Shown here: positions 7,545-14,679 of the stretch, one piece after another | Layout of the letters: each line of letters opens with the position of its first letter | Position numbering within the stretch: position 1 is the first letter of the stretch | Assembly: GCA_947626405.1 (NCBI GenBank) | Contig: CANQSE010000005.1 | Span: 1 to 20,368, forward strand | Length of the DNA: 20,368 nucleotides | Direction of reading: 5' to 3' | DNA from: an uncultured Acetatifactor sp. | Lineage (GTDB): Bacteria; Bacillota; Clostridia; Lachnospirales; Lachnospiraceae | Made by a program: the position numbers and the translations under genes | Notes under the pieces: model-generated | What the model saw: only the letters and a program-made list of their open reading frames with translations | Told to the model about the DNA's origin: nothing | The model's database searches: none

Positions 7545-7607
7545 AGTGTAAACGAAAAAAATGAAGATGTCCCGGGGAAATTACAGGGCGGAAAGGAATG
7601 GTGACTT

Positions 7608-8234
7608 ATGGGAAAAATTTTGTTGATAAGCGGGAGTCCCCGCATGAAGGGCTGTACTTATACGGCGCTCAGCCAGGTGGCGGAAACTCTTGAGAAAAAC
7701 GGTGTGGAAACGGAGCTTATAGAGATCGGCCCAAAGCCTGTGGCCGGATGTATAGACTGTATGAAGTGCGCACAGACAGGTAAGTGCGTCTTTGACGACG
7801 ACGCTGTGAACAGGATTATAGAAAAGCTGGATGATTACGACGGTATCGTGGTGGGATCTCCTGTATATTATGCGGGACCAAGCGGTCAGATATGCGCTTT
7901 CCTCGACCGGCTGTTTTTCAGCGCAGGCGGAAGGATGGCAGGAAAAATCGGCGCCGCCGTAGTCTCGTGCCGCAGGGGAGGGGCAAGCGCCGCTTTCGAC
8001 AGGCTGAACAAATATTTCCAGATCTCAAACATGGTGGTGGCTTCTTCGCAATACTGGAACCAGGTACATGGAAATTCACCTGAGGAGGTGCTTGCGGACG
8101 CTGAGGGCATGCAGACGATGAGGACTCTTGGGCAGAATATCGCCTGGCTTGTAAAGAGCCTTGAGACGGCGCGGGAAAACGGTGTTGAAGCTCCGGTTTA
8201 CGAGAGCAGGATATCCACAAATTTTATCAGGTAA
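7608..8234 (+). CDS. Flavodoxin-fold NAD(P)H oxidoreductase with a four-cysteine cluster motif
   Basis: This encodes 208 residues of the NADPH-dependent FMN reductase / iron-sulfur flavoprotein superfamily. The FMN phosphate loop is SGSPRMKGCTYT near the N-terminus, and VVGSPVYYAGPSGQICAFLDR is the second flavin loop. Cysteines 48, 51, 54 and 60 (C-x2-C-x2-C-x5-C) form a compact cluster motif as in archaeal-type iron-sulfur flavoproteins, so a [4Fe-4S] cluster beside FMN is likely. It is probably a cytoplasmic electron-transfer protein; its donor and acceptor cannot be named. Ribosome site AAAGGA lies about 12 bases upstream of ATG 7608. It is transcribed alone and converges on the lipoprotein genes. 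Confidence 0.85.
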   Translation: MGKILLISGSPRMKGCTYTALSQVAETLEKNGVETELIEIGPKPVAGCIDCMKCAQTGKCVFDDDAVNRIIEKLDDYDGIVVGSPVYYAGPSGQICAFLDRLFFSAGGRMAGKIGAAVVSCRRGGASAAFDRLNKYFQISNMVVASSQYWNQVHGNSPEEVLADAEGMQTMRTLGQNIAWLVKSLETARENGVEAPVYESRISTNFIR

Positions 8235-8253
8235 CAGAATGAGACTGTAAAAA

Positions 8254-8280
8254 AATCCGCCGGATATGCTCCGGCGGATT
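8254..8280. terminator. Bidirectional terminator between the flavoprotein and lipoprotein C
   Basis: An 11-bp perfect stem, AATCCGCCGGA (8254-8264) with TCCGGCGGATT (8270-8280), has a five-base loop. On the - strand it is followed by seven Ts, so it terminates lipoprotein C strongly. On the + strand the following TGTCTTG is weaker. Its stem core equals that of the terminator at 10447-10471. Confidence 0.9.
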
Positions 8281-8292
8281 TGTCTTGCAATA

Positions 8293-9162
8293 TTAATAAT
8301 CAAGATCCGCAATGTCGTCTTCCGTGACTCCGGCATCTTCGGCAGCTTCTCCGAAGGCTTCAAAGTCATCCATGATTGTGTCGGAAAGATCTATGAGCTC
8401 GTCATACAGATCATTCAGTGTATCTTCGTCGTCCTGATTGTCCACCATCTCGTTAAGAATGTCGATCATTTTTTCAACATCCTTTTTGATGGTTTTTCCT
8501 TCAGGGGTTTTTGCCGAAAAATCCCTGATGATATCGTTGAGTTCGTAAACAGCGTCCTCGGGGTCATCTATGGAAAGGCTATTCATGTCGGCTGAAAGAG
8601 CGGCGATAGACTCAAAGTCTCTAATATAGTCAGAACTGGCGCTGGTCTCGCCGCTATTGCGCTCATTATCGCGATCAGAACGGCCGCTGCCAGAGGACAT
8701 TTGATCCTCCATAACGTCCAGACCATCAGAAAGGAAATCCATGAACTCATCTACTGACTCCAAATCGTCCTCATCAACACCGGAGTCTTCCGCAGAATCC
8801 CTGAAATCATCCAAACTGTCGTAAAAGTCTTTAGTGGCTTTCTGTACTTTCTCCAGATCGTCTTCATCCAAATCGTGTATATCGATACCGAACATATACT
8901 CAGACAAGTCAAAAAACTTCTTGATATTCTTTTTAACTGTTTTTCCCTCAGCGGTCCTTGCCTCAAAATCATCGAGAATATCGTTAACCTCGTCCATAAT
9001 GTCGTCGGGGTCAGAACCTTTCTTCAGGATGTCTATAAAATCCTCAACAGCCATATCCCGAACATCCTTGCGGTAATCGTCCTTGGAGTTTCCGCCGCAG
9101 CCTGTAAGCGTTGCAAGCAAAAGCGCAAGTACAGTAACAGTTGCAATAAGTCTCTTTTTCAT
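8293..9162 (-). CDS. Acidic lipoprotein C, two modules
   Basis: This encodes 289 residues. A signal peptide with KKR and a hydrophobic stretch ends in the lipobox LTGC with Cys22, so the mature protein should be diacylglycerol-anchored on the outer face of the membrane. It contains two copies of the same acidic, probably helical module: one at about residues 28-150 (signature EARTAEGKTVKKNIKK) and one at about 178-289 (signature SAKTPEGKTIKKDVEK), joined by a Ser/Arg/Asn linker. Modules end in G-V-x-E-D-D. The signal peptide and second module are nearly identical to lipoprotein A (10485-10907), showing duplication. Ribosome site GGGAGG. Its function is unknown; no enzyme motif is visible and Asp clusters suggest metal or cation binding, which is speculative. 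Confidence 0.85.
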   Translation of the reverse strand: MKKRLIATVTVLALLLATLTGCGGNSKDDYRKDVRDMAVEDFIDILKKGSDPDDIMDEVNDILDDFEARTAEGKTVKKNIKKFFDLSEYMFGIDIHDLDEDDLEKVQKATKDFYDSLDDFRDSAEDSGVDEDDLESVDEFMDFLSDGLDVMEDQMSSGSGRSDRDNERNSGETSASSDYIRDFESIAALSADMNSLSIDDPEDAVYELNDIIRDFSAKTPEGKTIKKDVEKMIDILNEMVDNQDDEDTLNDLYDELIDLSDTIMDDFEAFGEAAEDAGVTEDDIADLDY

Positions 9163-9224
9163 TTTTTCCTCCCTTGATCAGTGGTTTTGTTTAAAATTAA
9201 AATGGCGCCTGTCATACGATAAAA

Positions 9225-9253
9225 AATATATCACTTTTTGTTGAGAAGTGCAA
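9225..9253 (-). promoter_or_regulatory. Promoter of lipoprotein C
   Basis: TTGCAC (9253-9248) and TATATT (9230-9225) on the - strand are separated by 17 bp, about 60 bases before the start codon. It lies downstream of the terminator of lipoprotein B, so C is an independent unit. Confidence 0.6.
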
Positions 9254-9320
9254 TGAATTTGTGACACAAATAATTAAAAAAGTAATCTGCTGAACTGATA
9301 CGAAAAAACAGGCAAAAATG

Positions 9321-9354
9321 AACCCTCCGCCCTGCAGGTACAGGGTGGAGGGTT
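9321..9354 (-). terminator. Terminator of lipoprotein B
   Basis: A 14-bp stem with one G-U or C-A position, AACCCTCCGCCCTG (9321-9334) with CAGGGTGGAGGGTT (9341-9354), has a six-base loop. On the - strand it is followed by CATTTTTGCC. Its sequence differs from the other two lipoprotein terminators. Confidence 0.85.
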
Positions 9355-9361
9355 TTGCGGC

Positions 9362-10423
9362 CTAATACAAAATGCCTTCAAGATCACTTTCGCTTACGCC
9401 TGCCCTTTCGGCGGCTTCTCCGAAATCTTCAAAGTCATCCATGACATCATCGGAGATATCGCTTAATTCGTCCAACAGCTCCATTAATAAATCCGGATCA
9501 TCCTGATTGTCCAGCATGTCGTTAAGTATGTCAATCATTTTTTTGACATCCCTTTCGATGATTTGTCCTTCAGGGGTTCTCGCCGAAAAATTACTGACGA
9601 TATTGTTGAGGTCGTAGACGGCTTCTTCAGGATCGTCTGAAATATTCTGCATATCGGATGCAAGCATTGCGATAGCTCTGGCGTCTTCGAGATAATCCTC
9701 TCTGTCCGAGCTGTCTGAGCCGTAGAAGTTGTCGCGGTCGTCAGGATCATCATAACTGTCGTATGAACCTGATGAGCGGTAATCATCGTCATAGTAATCA
9801 TCATCATAGTCATAGGAATCGTCGTAAATGTCTTCAAGATCGTCATATGCCTCGAGAGCCATAAAATCGTCTTCATCAATGCCGGATCTTTCAGCCGCGT
9901 CGATAAAACTATCTACATTGTCTTCCAGATTTTCAATGGTTCTCATGAGGTCGTCATACAGATCGCCTGTCATGTCCGGATCATCCTGGTATTTAATAAT
10001 GTCGTGCAAGATATCGGCCATCTGCTGGATGTCTCCTTTGATGACTTTTCCCTCGGCGGTTCTGACGTCCATCCTGTCGGCAAGCTGCTCGACTTCGTTC
10101 AGAACATCGCTGGGCTCGCCTGTGACATTCTGCATGGTCGTACCTATATCGAGAATAATGTTGAGATCATTCAGATAATCCGACTTTGAATCTCCTGTGT
10201 CGCTGCTGTCTGAGTATCTGTCGTCCGAATCGTAATCTTCAGTCCGGCTCTCGCTGTCGCTTCTGCGTGAAGAACTGTCGTCCGAGTCATAATCTTCCGT
10301 CTGGCTCTCGCGTCTGCTCTTGCGCGAAGATTTATCATCCGAGTCAGAATCGTCCCCGCAGCCGCCCAGAATAACTCCGGACAGAAGCAGAGCAATGGCA
10401 ATTGTCCAAAATCTTTTTTTCAT
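9362..10423 (-). CDS. Acidic lipoprotein B, two modules with Asp/Ser/Tyr-rich linkers
   Basis: This encodes 353 residues. The signal peptide ends in lipobox LGGC with Cys22. A low-complexity segment (about 23-78) follows, containing a repeated TEDYDSDD unit and Ser/Arg runs. Module 1 (about 82-195) carries DVRTAEGKVIKGDIQQ and module 2 (about 243-353) carries SARTPEGQIIERDVKK. Between them lies a second low-complexity linker rich in Asp and Tyr (about 200-235). Predicted as a membrane-anchored extracytoplasmic protein; function unknown. The start has GGGAGACAGGAAC just upstream. It follows lipoprotein A by 61 bases, filled mostly by a terminator hairpin, with no convincing promoter of its own, so it may depend on readthrough. 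Confidence 0.85.
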   Translation of the reverse strand: MKKRFWTIAIALLLSGVILGGCGDDSDSDDKSSRKSRRESQTEDYDSDDSSSRRSDSESRTEDYDSDDRYSDSSDTGDSKSDYLNDLNIILDIGTTMQNVTGEPSDVLNEVEQLADRMDVRTAEGKVIKGDIQQMADILHDIIKYQDDPDMTGDLYDDLMRTIENLEDNVDSFIDAAERSGIDEDDFMALEAYDDLEDIYDDSYDYDDDYYDDDYRSSGSYDSYDDPDDRDNFYGSDSSDREDYLEDARAIAMLASDMQNISDDPEEAVYDLNNIVSNFSARTPEGQIIERDVKKMIDILNDMLDNQDDPDLLMELLDELSDISDDVMDDFEDFGEAAERAGVSESDLEGILY

Positions 10424-10446
10424 GTTCCTGTCTCCCTGTATAAAAA

Positions 10447-10471
10447 ATCCGCCGGACTAGCTCCGGCGGAT
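10447..10471 (-). terminator. Terminator between lipoproteins A and B
   Basis: A 10-bp perfect stem, ATCCGCCGGA (10447-10456) with TCCGGCGGAT (10462-10471), has a CTAGC loop and is followed by six Ts on the - strand. It shares its 10-bp stem with the terminator of lipoprotein C, differing in the loop. Confidence 0.88.
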
Positions 10472-10484
10472 ATGTCCGACTGCA

Positions 10485-10907
10485 TTAGAAATCAAAATCA
10501 TCGAAGTCATCTTCCGTGACACCGGCATCCTTGGCAGCATCTTGGAAATCTTTAAGGTCATCCATAAATGTGTCGGAAAGATCGGTGAGATCTCCCATAA
10601 GATCCATCAGCTTATCGGTATCGTCCTGATTGTCCATCATGTCGTTAAGGATGTCAATCATTTTTTCAACGTCCTTTTTGATGGTTTTTCCTTCCGTGGT
10701 CTTTGCCGAAAAATCTTTGACAATGCCTTCCAGCTCGTCAATAGCGTCCTCGGGGTCATCCATGGAAAGGCTATTCATGTCGTCTGCAAGAGTATCGATG
10801 GCCTCTAAATCCTTGATGTAATTATCCTTGGAGTTTCCGCCGCAGCCTGTAAGCGTTGCAAGCGAAAGTGCAAGAACAGTGACAGTTGCAATAAGTCTCT
10901 TTTTCAT
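10485..10907 (-). CDS. Acidic lipoprotein A, single module
   Basis: This encodes 140 residues: a signal peptide ending in lipobox LTGC (Cys22), then one acidic module. By my count the mature part has 38 acidic residues (31 Asp) against 11 Lys in 119 positions. The module signature is SAKTTEGKTIKKDVEKMID, followed by NQDD and a helical stretch ending GVTEDDFDDFDF. The same signature recurs in lipoproteins B and C, so this is the basic unit of the family. The ribosome site is GGGAGGAG. It is transcribed divergently from the gntR operon and has its own promoter. A soluble extracytoplasmic anchor is predicted; the function is unknown. It resembles no family I can name. Confidence 0.85.
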   Translation of the reverse strand: MKKRLIATVTVLALSLATLTGCGGNSKDNYIKDLEAIDTLADDMNSLSMDDPEDAIDELEGIVKDFSAKTTEGKTIKKDVEKMIDILNDMMDNQDDTDKLMDLMGDLTDLSDTFMDDLKDFQDAAKDAGVTEDDFDDFDF

Positions 10908-10938
10908 TTTTCTCCTCCCACATTGGTTGTTAATTTTT

Positions 10939-10970
10939 ATCTGTCGGCGGCAGTACAGCGCCGCACAGAT
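10939..10970. promoter_or_regulatory. Dyad over the start site of lipoprotein A
   Basis: ATCTGT (10939-10944) pairs with ACAGAT (10965-10970), and inside it CGGCG (10945-10949) pairs with CGCCG (10959-10963) with one bulged base. It lies at the predicted transcription start of the lipoprotein promoter, so it may be an operator in DNA, or a 5' stem in RNA if transcription starts slightly upstream. Confidence 0.45.
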
Positions 10971-10973
10971 GAC

Positions 10974-11002
10974 ATTTTAGCACAGTGCGGGATGAAACGC
11001 AA
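10974..11002 (-). promoter_or_regulatory. Promoter of lipoprotein A
   Basis: On the - strand TTGCGT (11002-10997) and TAAAAT (10979-10974) are separated by 17 bp. Transcription would start near 10967. The 352-base gap from 10908 to 11259 holds this promoter, the divergent gntR promoter and operator, and the leader repeats; no gene is seen in it. Confidence 0.6.
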
Positions 11003-11041
11003 TATAAAAATAAAATTTATGGAGTATAATTTGCGGAAACA

Positions 11042-11063
11042 TTTTTTAGTTGTTTTTTAGTTG
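11042..11063 (+). repeat. Two tandem 11-bp T-tract repeats upstream of the gntR promoter
   Basis: TTTTTTAGTTG occurs at 11042-11052 and again at 11053-11063, ending one base before the -35 element. T-tracts repeated at about one helical turn would curve the DNA and resemble an UP-type element. Confidence 0.7.
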
Positions 11064-11092
11064 TTGACACGGCAAAAAAGATGTGCTATAAG
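11064..11092 (+). promoter_or_regulatory. Promoter of the gntR-ABC operon
   Basis: Consensus TTGACA (11064-11069) and TATAAG (11087-11092) are separated by 17 bp. The palindrome at 11090-11116 overlaps the end of the -10 and the start site, implying repression. The leader is about 160 bases. Confidence 0.8.
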
Positions 11093-11116
11093 TGTATTAA
11101 GATAAATAATACACTT
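11090..11116. promoter_or_regulatory. Perfect palindromic operator of the YtrA-type regulator
   Basis: AAGTGTATTA (11090-11099) and TAATACACTT (11107-11116) are exact inverted copies separated by seven bases. Within them AGTGTA and TACACT are 13 bp apart, which matches, from memory, the operator described for Bacillus subtilis YtrA. Its place over the -10/start site makes autorepression by the first gene of the operon the simplest reading. Confidence 0.75.
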
Positions 11117-11189
11117 GACGCACAAAACGTAAACGCGCATAAAACGTAAACATGCACAAAAACCGTAAACACGCACAAAACCGATATAG
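11117..11189 (+). repeat. Four imperfect 17-19-bp direct repeats in the gntR leader
   Basis: Units start at about 11117, 11135, 11152 and 11171 and share GCACAAAACGTAAAC with small changes (GCGCATAAAACGTAAAC, ATGCACAAAAACCGTAAAC, ACGCACAAAACCGATA). They follow the operator directly and would be transcribed. They contain no stem, so a protein-binding role or an unstructured leader is possible. Confidence 0.75.
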
Positions 11190-11259
11190 AATAACACTGC
11201 GGAATACCGTGCAGAAATGTTTTGCGTCAGGGGAAAGGATAATGTAAAGAGGTGTAAGA

Positions 11260-11652
11260 ATGATTTTTCTGGATTACAGAGACAAGCGCCCAATTTATGA
11301 ACAGGTGGTTGAGAAGCTGGAGAATCTGATTGCGGACGGCGGGCTGGAAGCTCTGACAAAAATGCCAAGCGTGAGGACGCTTGCAATGGAGCTTTCCGTA
11401 AATCCAAATACCATTCAGAGGGCATATGCCCAGATGGAACAGGACGGCTATCTCTATACCGTATCAGGGCGGGGCAGCTTTGTGACATCCGAGAGCGAAT
11501 GGAAGGAGAGCAGACAAAAAAAGCTATATGAAAAATGGCGCGAAATCACGGTCCGCTCAATGGAGTCAGGCATACCGGAGGACGTGCTGCAACGCGGCAT
11601 CCGTGAAATCTACGGCGCTGTGAACAATCCGCAGGAGGAGAAAAGGACATGA
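11260..11652 (+). CDS. GntR-family (YtrA-like) transcriptional regulator
   Basis: This encodes 130 residues. The N-terminal winged helix-turn-helix runs from about 10 to 75: RPIYEQVVEKLENLIADGGL, then LTKMPSVRTLAMELSVNPNT with the recognition helix, then the QDGYLYTVSGRGSFV wing. Only a short helical tail of about 50 residues follows in place of an effector domain, which defines the YtrA subfamily. Members usually repress their own operon with neighbouring ABC genes, often responding to cell-wall-active compounds. The operator at 11090-11116 supports this. GAGGTG lies six bases before ATG 11260. The stop overlaps the next start (ATGA), so translation is coupled to the ATPase. Confidence 0.93.
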   Translation: MIFLDYRDKRPIYEQVVEKLENLIADGGLEALTKMPSVRTLAMELSVNPNTIQRAYAQMEQDGYLYTVSGRGSFVTSESEWKESRQKKLYEKWREITVRSMESGIPEDVLQRGIREIYGAVNNPQEEKRT

Positions 11653-12551
11653 TTGAGTTTGTAAATGTGTGCAAGAGCTTCGGTGACATAAAGGCGATAG
11701 ACGGCGTCAGCGCTGTCATCGAGGAGGGGCATGTGTTCGGGCTTATCGGTACAAACGGCGCGGGAAAATCCACCCTGATGCGTCTGGCCGCCGGAGTGCT
11801 CAGGCCGGATTCAGGAGAGATTCGGGTTGACGGGGAGCCTGTCTATGACAACCCCTCGGCAAAGGGAAAGATTTTTTACATTTCGGATGAACAGTATTTT
11901 TTCAGAAACGGGACTCCGGAGGATATGGCCGTTTTATACTCCGCATATTATCCCGGCTTTGACAGGGAAAAATGGAGAGAGCTTATGGGAAAGTTCGGTC
12001 TTGACGCGGGGCGAAAGATCAACACGTTTTCCAAGGGTATGAAGAAACAGCTCTCGGTGATATGCGGAGTGAGCGCAAACACGCGTTATTTATTCTGCGA
12101 CGAGACCTTTGACGGCCTTGATCCTGTGATGCGGCGCGGAGTGAAGATGCTCTTTGTGCGCGAGATCGAGGAGCGCGGGCTTACGCCTGTGATTGCCTCG
12201 CACAACCTTCGCGAGCTTGAGGATATATGCGAGTGCATAGGGCTTCTCCATGCGGGAGGCATCCTGTTTGAAAGGGAGCTGGACGATATGAAGCTTAATA
12301 TCCATAAGGTCCAGTGTGTGTTCAGGGAGGAAGAAATGATAAATGAGCTTAAGGAGTCGCTTACGGTCCTTGGCATTGAAAAGCGCGGAGCCCTCTATAC
12401 TGTCACGGTACGGGGCAGCAGGGAGGATGTGACGGCATGTCTTGAAAGGCTTGAACCTGTGTTTTACGAGCTGCTGCCATTGTCCCTGGAGGAAATATTT
12501 ATCAGTGAAACGGAGGTAAAAGGCTATGATGTCAAATCGCTTCTTCTTTAA
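11649..12551 (+). CDS. ABC transporter ATP-binding protein (YtrB/CcmA-like)
   Basis: This encodes 300 residues of cytoplasmic ATPase. Walker A is GTNGAGKST (34-42), the signature loop is FSKGMKK, Walker B is YLFCDETFDGLDP and the switch region is IASHNLREL. The first 220 residues or so form the nucleotide-binding domain. The last 80 or so are a small accessory domain (from VQCVFREEEMINELK) as in CcmA/YtrB exporters. It overlaps gntR by four bases and the permease by 26 bases, so the three are one translational unit. The transported substrate is unknown. Related operons are linked to antibiotic or envelope stress, but that is a family inference. Confidence 0.94.
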   Translation: MIEFVNVCKSFGDIKAIDGVSAVIEEGHVFGLIGTNGAGKSTLMRLAAGVLRPDSGEIRVDGEPVYDNPSAKGKIFYISDEQYFFRNGTPEDMAVLYSAYYPGFDREKWRELMGKFGLDAGRKINTFSKGMKKQLSVICGVSANTRYLFCDETFDGLDPVMRRGVKMLFVREIEERGLTPVIASHNLRELEDICECIGLLHAGGILFERELDDMKLNIHKVQCVFREEEMINELKESLTVLGIEKRGALYTVTVRGSREDVTACLERLEPVFYELLPLSLEEIFISETEVKGYDVKSLLL

Positions 12552-14670
12552 AATTATGAAGGAGGACCTCAGACACCGGACATGGACGGCGGCGCTGTCG
12601 CTTCTGGTGGAATTTCTGGTGCTTCCGGTCGGCTTTATGGTTATGCTCGCCAACGGAAACAATACCGGTATGTTTGGCACACGTATGCAGGAATATTTCT
12701 TTGGAAATTATTTCTGCATTGCGGGAGGGATCGTGACGGTTGTCGGTGCGCTCATAGTCGGACTGCACGGCTTCCGTTTCCTTTTCCACAGGGATATGGC
12801 GGACACTTACTTCAGTATGCCTGTAAAACGATCAAAGCTATTCCTGGCATATTATCTGGACGGTGTGCTTATATACCTTGTACCGCTGCTGTTATGTCTT
12901 ACTGTGACGATTGTGATCGCGGTATTTTACAGGGCGGATGTTGCTGTGATTATGGGGCCGGCGCTTTCCGGACTGCTTGTGCTTGCGCTGGTGTTTTTCC
13001 TTATATATAATCTGACGCTGACCGCGGTAATGCTGAGCGGGAACCTGATTAACTCCCTGGCTTTGTTTATGATCCTGGGAGTGGGCGCGGCATGTCTGTT
13101 TCTGATGAAGATAGGAATGTCCTCAATATTTTACTCGACTTATGTAAACGGGTACGAGAACAGCGTAATTATCAATTTCTCCCCTGTTGTTTCCGCCTTC
13201 GCCTCAGTGATCGACCAAAACGCTGCAGTCAGCGGAAATATGGCCGCTGCCAGAGGAATGTGGGGAAGGCTCATTTTTAACGCGGCTGCCGCGCTTATCC
13301 TTGGAGCTGCCGCGTTTATGCTGTTTCTTAAAAGAGCGTCGGAGCTTGCAGGACAGGGTATAAGAGCCGTAAGGCTTGCAGCCGTGATAAGGTTTGCCGT
13401 TGGAGTTTTTGCCGGTACGGGCGGATGGCTTTTCTTTTATCTTCTTACCGGAAGCAGCGGCGGGGCCGTGTTCGGCGCGTTGTTTTTCGGAATTTTGGCT
13501 TACGGTATTATGGATATTGTTTTTAACATGGATTTCAAGGCTTTCTTTGCCCATAAGCTTCAGATGGCCGTATCGGTGGCGGCCGCCGTACTGACAGGAT
13601 TTTGTTTTTACTGCGACTGGCTTGGATTCGACACTTATCTTCCTGACAGATCCGACATAAGCGAAATAGCTTTTTATGATATGACGTATTCTGTAAATTC
13701 CTCGAGTGACATGGACATACCGCTTGAGTCAATGAACCTTGGCAATACGGAGGAAGCTTATGCTTATCTGAAAAGGCTGGTGGAGAACGGGGACCCGCAT
13801 GAGAGCGTTATTTATGTTGAATCGAGCCAGGGCTACGCCGATTCGGCCTTTATAAAAGAACAGCCGTTATATGCAGCGACGCCTATATATGCGCGTGTAA
13901 AGCTAAACAGCGGGAAAGAATATTACAGGCGTTATTTTGTGACTCAGAATGACAGGGACGTTGCGATGCCGGTATATTTGCAGGAAGAATATATAAGGAA
14001 CAGTTGTATGCTGCCGGAAGACGCAAGGTATGTGCGGCTTACATTGTCGCGGTTTGACGAGAGCGGGAGCGAGCGGATCTTTTCGACTGACAGCGGGAAT
14101 ACCCAGGAGGATTTAATGAGAATTGTGCGGGCGTACAATCAGGATCTGCTCGACAATCCGCAGGTCGTACTGGAGGACGTAGGCAGAAAGCTGCTGCAGA
14201 TTGAAGGAAATTACCTGATTATACTTCCCGGGGAAAACCAGGCTTTGTCGAGATGGTTCGATATACCGATATATGACTCCATGGAGAGAACAATGGCGGT
14301 TATTGAAGAAATGGGCGCCGGAGAATGGCTTGAGGATATCTCGGACGTGGGAGTGAACGGCGTGGTGCTGCACAGACAGAAAAGATATCCTGACTCCGGT
14401 CAATCGGTAAGCGACGAGTGGATAAGGATTACCGATCCGGATGAGATTCGGGAGATTTTAAAGCTTACAAGTCCCGTTTCCATTTACGCAGGCTTCAGCG
14501 GAGGGATCTTTATGGAGGAATCCTACGTACGGGTAGAGGTTATCAGGGATATACAGGATCACGAGTTCGGCATGGAAACGCAGGAATCCGCCACGCTCGG
14601 GTATTTCAGGGAGGATATGCTTCCGGAGAAGTATTCTGACGGGTGGCTCACGGACGGTTTGCAGCAGTGA
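12526..14670 (+). CDS. ABC transporter permease with large extracytoplasmic C-terminal domain
   Basis: This encodes 714 residues. About nine membrane segments are visible, near 22-42, 62-82, 111-134, 146-170, 175-195, 249-268, 284-307, 312-333 and 345-364. With a basic, cytoplasmic N-terminus, nine spans put the remaining 350 residues outside the cell. That domain (365-714) is soluble, mixed in charge and has no enzyme motif I recognise; it resembles the uncharacterised domains found in clostridial YtrC-type permeases (perhaps DUF6449, from memory). The start ATG 12526 overlaps the ATPase gene by 26 bases; the next codon is also ATG. GGAGG at 12512-12516 provides the ribosome site. With the ATPase it forms a complete exporter of unknown cargo. 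Confidence 0.85.
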   Translation: MMSNRFFFKIMKEDLRHRTWTAALSLLVEFLVLPVGFMVMLANGNNTGMFGTRMQEYFFGNYFCIAGGIVTVVGALIVGLHGFRFLFHRDMADTYFSMPVKRSKLFLAYYLDGVLIYLVPLLLCLTVTIVIAVFYRADVAVIMGPALSGLLVLALVFFLIYNLTLTAVMLSGNLINSLALFMILGVGAACLFLMKIGMSSIFYSTYVNGYENSVIINFSPVVSAFASVIDQNAAVSGNMAAARGMWGRLIFNAAAALILGAAAFMLFLKRASELAGQGIRAVRLAAVIRFAVGVFAGTGGWLFFYLLTGSSGGAVFGALFFGILAYGIMDIVFNMDFKAFFAHKLQMAVSVAAAVLTGFCFYCDWLGFDTYLPDRSDISEIAFYDMTYSVNSSSDMDIPLESMNLGNTEEAYAYLKRLVENGDPHESVIYVESSQGYADSAFIKEQPLYAATPIYARVKLNSGKEYYRRYFVTQNDRDVAMPVYLQEEYIRNSCMLPEDARYVRLTLSRFDESGSERIFSTDSGNTQEDLMRIVRAYNQDLLDNPQVVLEDVGRKLLQIEGNYLIILPGENQALSRWFDIPIYDSMERTMAVIEEMGAGEWLEDISDVGVNGVVLHRQKRYPDSGQSVSDEWIRITDPDEIREILKLTSPVSIYAGFSGGIFMEESYVRVEVIRDIQDHEFGMETQESATLGYFREDMLPEKYSDGWLTDGLQQ

Positions 14671-14679
14671 TTTACGGAG

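Noticed and set aside
11057..11488. A 143-codon - strand frame over the gntR leader
   Set aside because: Its C-terminal half reads through the promoter and leader repeats, and its N-terminal half is antisense to the GntR winged helix.
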